NCBI GenBank assembly: GCA_902784015.1
Contig: CACZTC010000064.1
Location: 1-7,701, forward strand
DNA: 7,701 bases
DNA from: an uncultured Erysipelotrichaceae bacterium
Lineage (GTDB): Bacteria > Bacillota_I > Bacilli_A > Erysipelotrichales > Erysipelotrichaceae
Direction of reading: 5' to 3'
Made by a program: the position numbers and the translations under genes. Shown one piece after another: positions 1 through 4,390 of the stretch (its first letter is position 1; every line of letters starts with the position of its first letter). The notes under the pieces were generated by a model. That model searched no databases, was not told the origin of the DNA, and saw nothing but the letters and a program-made list of their open reading frames with translations.

Positions 1-246
1 AAACAGAAAGCACCATTATTAATTAGTGAAATGACACAGGAATTATGGTTTCCAACTTTATCTTATAAGAATAAAGATTGTATATGGATTAAATATAATT
101 CTATTCTAGATATATCAGCTATTAGTAATAATGAAACTTTAATAGTATTTAAGAGTGGATATAAATATAAAATTGATATTAATTATCGAATAATAAAAAA
201 TCAACACAAAAGATGTAATGAATTAAGAAACTATTTAAATAAATAA
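1..246 (+). CDS. comK: ComK-family competence transcription factor, C-terminal part (5' truncated by window edge)
   Basis: The frame is open from base 1, so the first in-window ATG (31) is internal and the gene starts upstream. The 81 visible residues align from memory with the middle of B. subtilis ComK: a K-x-P-x-(I/L)-hydrophobic stretch (residues 3-8), the conserved FPTLS block (17-21), an N-K-D-C-I-W-I block (24-30) matching the R-P-Q-C-G-W-I region, then a short strand rich in F/S/G and a terminal L-R-x-x-L helix. ComK activates DNA-uptake and competence genes by binding paired AT-boxes. The protein ends at the L-R-x-x-L helix, about 30 residues earlier than B. subtilis ComK, so the C-terminal tail is missing. 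The stop is followed 65 bp later by mgtE on the same strand, with no clear hairpin terminator between. Family assignment is fairly sure. Activity cannot be judged without the N-terminal half. Confidence 0.8.
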   Translation, partial: KQKAPLLISEMTQELWFPTLSYKNKDCIWIKYNSILDISAISNNETLIVFKSGYKYKIDINYRIIKNQHKRCNELRNYLNK

Positions 247-299
247 TTCTTCTTTTCTTTTTTATATTGAGGTTTACTATAAAAAAACATAAAATAATT

Positions 300-305
300 A
301 AGAGG
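300..305 (+). promoter_or_regulatory. Shine-Dalgarno of mgtE (decides the start)
   Basis: AAGAGG lies 6 nt before ATG 312. The alternative in-frame TTG at 267 has only a T-rich stretch upstream and would add 15 basic residues with no family counterpart, so ATG 312 is preferred. Confidence 0.75.
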
Positions 306-311
306 TTTAGC

Positions 312-1667
312 ATGTCTGAAAAAGAAAAGAATGAAACAGAACTATTCGAAGAATTATTAGAAAAAAAGAGTTATACAAGGCTAAGAGGCTTGGCGAGCGA
401 AATGAATGTTCAAGACGTAGCTGTAGTTTTAGAGTCCATAAAAGATGAAGACATGTTAAAAATGTTTAGGATCTTCCCTAAGGAATTAGCTGCAGATGTT
501 TTTGCAGAGCTTGAACCAGATTCCCAACAATATATCATTACTCAATTATCAGAAAAAGAAGCAGGTATCATTATCGATAACCTATATGCCGATGATGCTG
601 CAGATTTACTTGAGGAAATGCCTGCTAATGTTGTAAAGAGATTGTTAGCTAACGCAAAACCTGAGACAAGAAAGGATATAAATAACCTTTTACAATATCC
701 TGAAGATTCTGCTGGTTCTATAATGACAGTCGAATTTGTGGATTTAAACACAAATATGACTATTAGTGATGCTATTGAGAGAATAAGAACTGTTGGAATG
801 GATTCAGAAACAGTTGAAACATTATATGTATTAAGTCCTAAAAGAGTATTATTAGGAACTGTTGAATTAAGACAATTAATCCTAAATGATAAGGATGATA
901 AAATAGCTGACATCATGAAGGATGATCCAATTTGTTGTAATACAACAAAGGATCAAGAAGAAGTTGCACAAATATTTAAAAAATATGATTTAACGGCTTT
1001 ACCAGTTGTTGATAATGAAAATCGTATGGTTGGTATTATTACTGTCGATGACGTTATTGATATTATCCAAGAAGAGGCAGAAGAAGACTTCGATAAGATG
1101 GCTGGTATTATTCCGGGTGATAAACCATATTTAAAAACTTCTGTTTTTGAAACATGGAAAAAACGTATTCCTTGGTTATTATTATTGATGATTAGTGCTA
1201 CTTTTACAGGCCGTATTATCACTGGCTTTGAAGAAGCATTAAGTAAATATATTGTATTAACTGCTTATATACCAATGCTTATGGATACTGGTGGTAATTC
1301 TGGTAATCAATCCTCAACTGAAGTTGTTAGATCTTTATCTTTAGGTCAATCTTCTTTTGATGATTTCTTTAAAGTAGTTTGGAAAGAAATGCGAGTAGGT
1401 ATGTTATGTGGTTTAACTTTGTCACTTGCTAATTTTGCGAAATGTATATTCTTTGATCATCTAAGTGTAAATGTTGCATTAGTTATATGTTTAACCATTT
1501 TATGTGCTGTATTTATTGCTAAATTATTAGCGTCTTCATTAGTTATGTTAATTAATAAATTACATTTAGATCCAGCAGTTGTAGCTTCTCCAATGTTAAC
1601 TACTGCAATTGATGCGATATCTTTATTAATCTATTTCTCTATTGCGACTACTTTATTAGGTTTATAA
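312..1667 (+). CDS. mgtE: Magnesium transporter MgtE
   Basis: This 451-residue protein is the usual MgtE length (Thermus MgtE is about 450). It forms a homodimeric Mg2+-selective channel in the cytoplasmic membrane that closes when cytosolic Mg2+ is high. The domain order is visible: an acidic superhelical N-domain (about 1-130), a CBS pair (about 131-255, opening with S-A-G-S-I-M-T and including the L-P-V-V-D-x-E-N-R-M-V-G-I-I block at 230-243), a charged connecting (plug) helix (about 252-280), and five membrane helices from about 285. The pore signature T-G-G-N-S-G-N-Q-S is at 326-334. The acidic residue of the last helix (D434, in T-A-I-D-A-I-S) corresponds to the pore Asp of Thermus MgtE. 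Start ATG 312 is chosen on the AAGAGG ribosome site. The gap to the upstream comK-like gene (65 bp) is too short for an M-box Mg2+ riboswitch, so control may rest on the protein's own gating. It is convergent with trpS, 15 bp apart. Confidence 0.97.
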   Translation: MSEKEKNETELFEELLEKKSYTRLRGLASEMNVQDVAVVLESIKDEDMLKMFRIFPKELAADVFAELEPDSQQYIITQLSEKEAGIIIDNLYADDAADLLEEMPANVVKRLLANAKPETRKDINNLLQYPEDSAGSIMTVEFVDLNTNMTISDAIERIRTVGMDSETVETLYVLSPKRVLLGTVELRQLILNDKDDKIADIMKDDPICCNTTKDQEEVAQIFKKYDLTALPVVDNENRMVGIITVDDVIDIIQEEAEEDFDKMAGIIPGDKPYLKTSVFETWKKRIPWLLLLMISATFTGRIITGFEEALSKYIVLTAYIPMLMDTGGNSGNQSSTEVVRSLSLGQSSFDDFFKVVWKEMRVGMLCGLTLSLANFAKCIFFDHLSVNVALVICLTILCAVFIAKLLASSLVMLINKLHLDPAVVASPMLTTAIDAISLLIYFSIATTLLGL

Positions 1668-1684
1668 AAAAAGGCCAAAGCCTT
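1666..1684 (-). terminator. Rho-independent terminator for trpS
   Basis: Read on the minus strand, AAGGC, loop TTTG and GCCTT form a 5-bp stem, with a T run ending at 1666. The first arm overlaps the trpS stop codon (1683-1685), and the T tract overlaps the mgtE stop codon on the other strand. The stem is short, so strength is uncertain. The opposite strand lacks a T tract, so this is not a plus-strand terminator. Confidence 0.6.
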
Positions 1685-2672
1685 ATAAGATTTCCATACC
1701 AAGTGCTTTTTGCACTTTTTTTAATTTTTCTTCAGCAATTAAATTAGCTTTTGTTGCACCATCATTAAGTGTTTTTTCTAAAATATCACTATTAATTATA
1801 TTATTATATTTCTCCTGAATATCGCTTAATGTTTCACATACTTTTTCGCTAACTGCTTTTTTAAAGTCTCCGTATCCTTTGCCTTCAAACATTTTCTCTA
1901 TTTCTGCATAAGGCATATTATTAGAAAGTGATGAATATATTTGTATTAAATTTGATATACCTGGTTGATTTATTGGATCATATTTGACATTAGCTAAACT
2001 ATCAGTCACAGCGCTCATCACTTTTTTCTTAGCTACATTTAAATCATCTAATAAATATACACAGCCTTTATCATTATCATCTGATTTAGACATTTTTTTA
2101 CTTGGATCAGATAAAGACATTATTCTAGCGCCAACTTTAGATATTAATGGTTCAGGAACTTTAAATAATTCACCATATTTATTATTAAAACGCTCTGCTA
2201 AATCTCTTGTTAATTCGACATGTTGTTTTTGGTCATCTCCGACTGGTACATAATCTGGATCATAAATAAGAATATCAGCAGCCATTAAAGCAGGATAAGT
2301 ATACAAACCGCCACTTAGATTTGTTTCATTTTTAGCCATTTTATCTTTAAATTGTGTCATTCTATTTAATTCACCCATATATGTATGACAACAAATAATA
2401 TATCCTAATTGAGCTTGAGCTTTTATATCTGTTTGTAGGAAGATAGTAGCTTTATTAGGATCTAGGCCGCATGCTAAATATAAAGCTACACAATCCTTTA
2501 GATTCTTTTGTAGTTCATTAGGATCTTGAGCAGTAGTAATGCAATGCAAATTGGCTATAAAAGCAAACATTTCATATTCATCTTGGTAATTAACAAAATT
2601 CTTTAGAGCACCAATATAGTTGCCTAAATGTAATTGTCCAGTAGGTTTTATTCCAGATAACATGCGTTTCAT
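1683..2672 (-). CDS. trpS: Tryptophan--tRNA ligase (TrpRS)
   Basis: This 329-residue class I aminoacyl-tRNA synthetase charges tRNA-Trp with tryptophan in the cytoplasm via tryptophanyl-adenylate. The length is normal for bacterial TrpRS (about 330). Visible motifs are the N-terminal P-T-G-Q-L-H-L-G-N-Y block, whose H-L-G-N (15-18) is the HIGH-type ATP site. Next come Y-P-A-L-M-A-A-D-I-L (126-135), with D133 in the position that recognises the substrate amino group, then G-D-D-Q (145-148), and the second ATP signature K-M-S-K-S (193-197). Start ATG is at 2670-2672 with GGAGGC 7 nt upstream on the minus strand. It is transcribed divergently from spx and convergently with mgtE. No T-box leader is present, because the whole divergent gap is 113 bp. 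The last codons also hold the plus-strand terminator of mgtE. Confidence 0.98.
   Translation of the reverse strand: MKRMLSGIKPTGQLHLGNYIGALKNFVNYQDEYEMFAFIANLHCITTAQDPNELQKNLKDCVALYLACGLDPNKATIFLQTDIKAQAQLGYIICCHTYMGELNRMTQFKDKMAKNETNLSGGLYTYPALMAADILIYDPDYVPVGDDQKQHVELTRDLAERFNNKYGELFKVPEPLISKVGARIMSLSDPSKKMSKSDDNDKGCVYLLDDLNVAKKKVMSAVTDSLANVKYDPINQPGISNLIQIYSSLSNNMPYAEIEKMFEGKGYGDFKKAVSEKVCETLSDIQEKYNNIINSDILEKTLNDGATKANLIAEEKLKKVQKALGMEIL
1701..1722 (+). terminator. Rho-independent terminator for mgtE, inside trpS coding sequence
   Basis: AAGTGC (1701-1706), a 5-T loop (1707-1711) and GCACTT (1712-1717) form a perfect 6-bp stem. A run of 7 T spans 1716-1722, then AA and five more T. It begins 33 nt after the mgtE stop and reads correctly only on the plus strand, while lying inside the last 14 codons of the opposing trpS gene. 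Confidence 0.75.
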
Positions 2673-2678
2673 AGTTTT

Positions 2679-2684
2679 GCCTCC
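2679..2684 (-). promoter_or_regulatory. Shine-Dalgarno of trpS
   Basis: On the minus strand GGAGGC lies 7 nt before the trpS ATG. It is a near-perfect match to the 16S 3' end and shows that this genome uses strong Shine-Dalgarno sites on some genes, in contrast to spx and mnmA. Confidence 0.85.
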
Positions 2685-2699
2685 AATAATGCTTTTTCA

Positions 2700-2729
2700 A
2701 TTATATTATTTATCATATTTATTATGCAA
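2700..2729 (-). promoter_or_regulatory. Predicted sigma-A promoter of trpS
   Basis: On the minus strand TTGCAT (2729-2724) and a perfect TATAAT (2705-2700) are separated by 18 bp. Transcription would begin near 2693, giving a leader of about 20 nt that includes the ribosome site but no room for a T-box or leader peptide. The -35 match is weak (3 of 6) and the region is very AT-rich. Confidence 0.5.
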
Positions 2730-2748
2730 TTATATATTATATTAGGTA

Positions 2749-2777
2749 TTTATAATACTTTATTCATGATATATAAT
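2749..2777 (+). promoter_or_regulatory. Predicted sigma-A promoter of spx, placing the start at the ATG
   Basis: TTTATA (2749-2754, 4 of 6 to the -35 consensus), a 17-bp spacer and a perfect TATAAT (2772-2777). The expected start site is near 2784, only about 2 nt before the spx ATG at 2786. A second TATAAT occurs at 2751-2756 but has no convincing -35 partner. AT-richness makes chance matches likely, so confidence is moderate. Confidence 0.45.
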
Positions 2778-2785
2778 AAATAAAT

Positions 2786-3217
2786 ATGATAGTTGTATAT
2801 ACATCTCCAGGCTGCGCAAGCTGTAGAAAAGTTAAACAGTGGCTTAAAGATAGAGGCTTGGACTTTATTGAAAAGAATATATTTAAGACTTTACTTAATG
2901 ATAATGAAATTAAGCATCTTTTAATACGTAGTGAAAATGGTAGTGATGATATTGTTTCAAAACGTTCAAAAATCATTCAAAGTGAGAATATTGATTTAGA
3001 TTCAATGACTACTGATGAACTAATTAATTTTATTAAACATAATCCTAGTGTTTTAAAAAGACCAATTATCATAAATGAACAAAGCTTCCAAGTAGGATTT
3101 GATGAAGATGAAATAAGTATATTTGTACCAAGAGAACTAAGAGAATTTGCGGATCATACTTGTAATGTTGATTGTCCATCTTATGAAACATGTGGAAAAG
3201 TTAGAGAAGAAGTATAA
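2786..3217 (+). CDS. spx: Spx-family redox-sensing transcription regulator with Cys-rich C-terminal tail
   Basis: This 143-residue protein has an ArsC-like fold. Spx binds the RNA polymerase alpha C-terminal domain and reprograms transcription under thiol or disulfide stress. The redox switch C-x-x-C is at C10-C13 in T-S-P-G-C-A-S-C-R-K, at the same distance from the N-terminus as in B. subtilis Spx. G52 (alpha contact) and R60 (DNA contact) also sit at the same positions, in E-N-G-S-D-D and S-K-R-S-K. The K-R-P-I-I-I and Q-V-G-F-D-E-D-E-I blocks (91-110) are typical of the family. B. subtilis Spx is 131 residues. Here the end differs and carries H124, C126, C130 and C136. These could bind a metal, but that is inference. 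The start is fixed by the conserved C-x-x-C spacing, yet no Shine-Dalgarno precedes it. The gene is divergent from trpS and ends in its own terminator. Confidence 0.92.
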   Translation: MIVVYTSPGCASCRKVKQWLKDRGLDFIEKNIFKTLLNDNEIKHLLIRSENGSDDIVSKRSKIIQSENIDLDSMTTDELINFIKHNPSVLKRPIIINEQSFQVGFDEDEISIFVPRELREFADHTCNVDCPSYETCGKVREEV

Positions 3218-3237
3218 GGAATAATACTTCTTTTTTT
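3206..3237 (+). terminator. Rho-independent terminator of spx
   Basis: GAAGTAT (3209-3215) and ATACTTC (3224-3230) form a perfect 7-bp stem around an 8-nt loop (3216-3223), extended outward by A-T pairs and followed by 7 T (3231-3237). The spx stop codon (3215-3217) lies at the top of the left arm. The loop contains AAGGA, which resembles a Shine-Dalgarno but is too far from mnmA to serve it directly. Confidence 0.8.
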
Positions 3238-3238
3238 G

Positions 3239-3244
3239 TATAAT
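3239..3244 (+). promoter_or_regulatory. Predicted -10 box of mnmA, directly after the spx terminator
   Basis: A perfect TATAAT begins 2 nt after the terminator T run and ends 6 nt before the mnmA ATG (3251), so the expected start site coincides with the A of the ATG. No good -35 is visible at 16-18 bp upstream, since that stretch falls in the spx terminator loop. A TG dinucleotide directly precedes the box, one base off the extended -10 position. Tentative. Confidence 0.4.
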
Positions 3245-3250
3245 ATTACC

Positions 3251-4390
3251 ATGAGTAAAGTCTTAGTAGGTTTATCAGGCGGAGTAGATAGCGCTATTGC
3301 AGCATATTTATTAATTAAAGAAGGCCATGATGTAACATGCGCTTTTATGCGTAATTGGGATTCTTTAACTAATGATGATATTTTAGGTAATCCTAATACT
3401 GATGTATCGATTTGCCCTCAAGAACAAGATTATTTAGATGCATTAAGTGTAGCTAAGAAACTTAGAGTTGAATGTAAAAGGGTAGATTTTATTGAAGAAT
3501 ATTGGGACGATGTTTTTAAAACATTTTTGAATGAATATAAAAAAGGTAGAACTCCTAATCCAGATATATTATGTAATCGTTATATTAAATTTCATCAATT
3601 TGCTGAATATGCTAAAGAAAATGGCTATGATTATTTAGCTACTGGTCATTATGTAAAAATAGTAAAAGAAAATAATAAAAGCTATATTGCTAAAGCTGAT
3701 GATAAAAATAAAGATCAATCATATTTTTTAGCTGAAGTTCCTAAAGATATCTTAGATTATGTTATTTTTCCTTTGGCTAATATTGATAAAACAGAAGTTA
3801 GAGAAATAGCAGCTAAACTAGAATTAAGTGTAGCTAAAAAGAAAGATAGTACAGGAATATGCTTTATAGGCGAAAGACATTTTAGAGAATTTTTGAGTAA
3901 TTATTTACCAATGAAAGAAGGAGATATTATAAATATAAATAATAAAGAAATAGTTGGTAAGCATAAGGGGGTTCTTTATTATACAATTGGCCAAAGAAAA
4001 GGATTAGATATAGGTGGAATAGGCCCTTTCTTTGTGATTGGTAAAAATGTAGAAAAGAATCTTCTTTATGTTAGTGATACTAGTGATGAATCATATTTAT
4101 ATAGTGATGCTTGTTTAGTAAATGAAATAAATTGGTTTAAAGATATTGAATCACCATTTAAATGTAATGCTAAATTTAGATATCGTCAAAAAGATAATCG
4201 TGTTTCATTAGAAAAAAAAGGAAATGAACTTATTGTTAATTTTGATGAACCAATTAGATCAATAACACCTGGCCAAGAAGCAGTATTCTATGATGATAAT
4301 GAAATAATGATATGTGGTGGAAAGATAGATATTGTATATAAAAATGGCAAAAATTTGATGGAAGAAATAGAAAAGAAAATTAATGAGTGA
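3251..4390 (+). CDS. mnmA: tRNA-specific 2-thiouridylase MnmA
   Basis: This 379-residue protein catalyses ATP-dependent 2-thiolation of U34 in the tRNAs for Lys, Glu and Gln, using sulfur relayed from a cysteine desulfurase. The PP-loop S-G-G-V-D-S is at residues 9-14. The catalytic cysteines are C108, in R-T-P-N-P-D-I-L-C-N, and C204, in D-S-T-G-I-C-F-I-G. A-T-G-H-Y is at 130-134, and the C-terminal beta domain includes R-Y-R-Q and I-T-P-G-Q-E-A-V-F-Y. The segment after N-W-D (about 35-60) is roughly ten residues longer than in B. subtilis and has the C-P-Q-E-Q-D-Y form that I recall from Erysipelotrichia and Mollicutes. ATG 3251 is preferred over the in-frame TTG 3236; neither has a Shine-Dalgarno. 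The gene overlaps recD2 by 8 nt, as a two-gene operon. No cysteine desulfurase (YrvO/IscS) lies beside it here, unlike in B. subtilis. Confidence 0.97.
   Translation: MSKVLVGLSGGVDSAIAAYLLIKEGHDVTCAFMRNWDSLTNDDILGNPNTDVSICPQEQDYLDALSVAKKLRVECKRVDFIEEYWDDVFKTFLNEYKKGRTPNPDILCNRYIKFHQFAEYAKENGYDYLATGHYVKIVKENNKSYIAKADDKNKDQSYFLAEVPKDILDYVIFPLANIDKTEVREIAAKLELSVAKKKDSTGICFIGERHFREFLSNYLPMKEGDIININNKEIVGKHKGVLYYTIGQRKGLDIGGIGPFFVIGKNVEKNLLYVSDTSDESYLYSDACLVNEINWFKDIESPFKCNAKFRYRQKDNRVSLEKKGNELIVNFDEPIRSITPGQEAVFYDDNEIMICGGKIDIVYKNGKNLMEEIEKKINE

Noticed and set aside
267..295. TTG start for mgtE at 267, or a promoter TTGAGG-17 bp-TAAAAT at 267-295
   Set aside because: As a start it lacks a ribosome site. 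As a promoter it would begin transcription near 302, within the Shine-Dalgarno of mgtE, so it is doubtful in this AT-rich DNA.
542..916. Minus-strand open frame of 124 codons inside mgtE, and a similar one at 953-1222
   Set aside because: Both are antisense shadows of the conserved MgtE N-domain and CBS region. They have no recognisable motif and no ribosome site.
1984..2253. Plus-strand open frame of 89 codons inside trpS
   Set aside because: Antisense shadow of the KMSKS region of trpS, with no independent support.
2698..2742. Repeated CAATTATAT words in the trpS-spx gap
   Set aside because: Two imperfect copies about 29 bp apart are expected by chance in nearly pure A/T sequence and part of each is used by the predicted trpS promoter.
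2750..2764. PerR-box-like TTATAAT upstream of spx
   Set aside because: Only one half-site matches. The second half (CTTTATT) matches the expected ATTATAA at just two positions.
2764..2976. Minus-strand frame of 70 codons overlapping the start of spx
   Set aside because: It overlaps the spx promoter and conserved N-terminus. Composition is that of an antisense reading, with no family match.
3236..3250. TTG start adding five residues (MYNIT) to MnmA
   Set aside because: No ribosome site; the codon overlaps the end of the spx terminator T tract. ATG 3251 gives the usual short run-up to the PP-loop.
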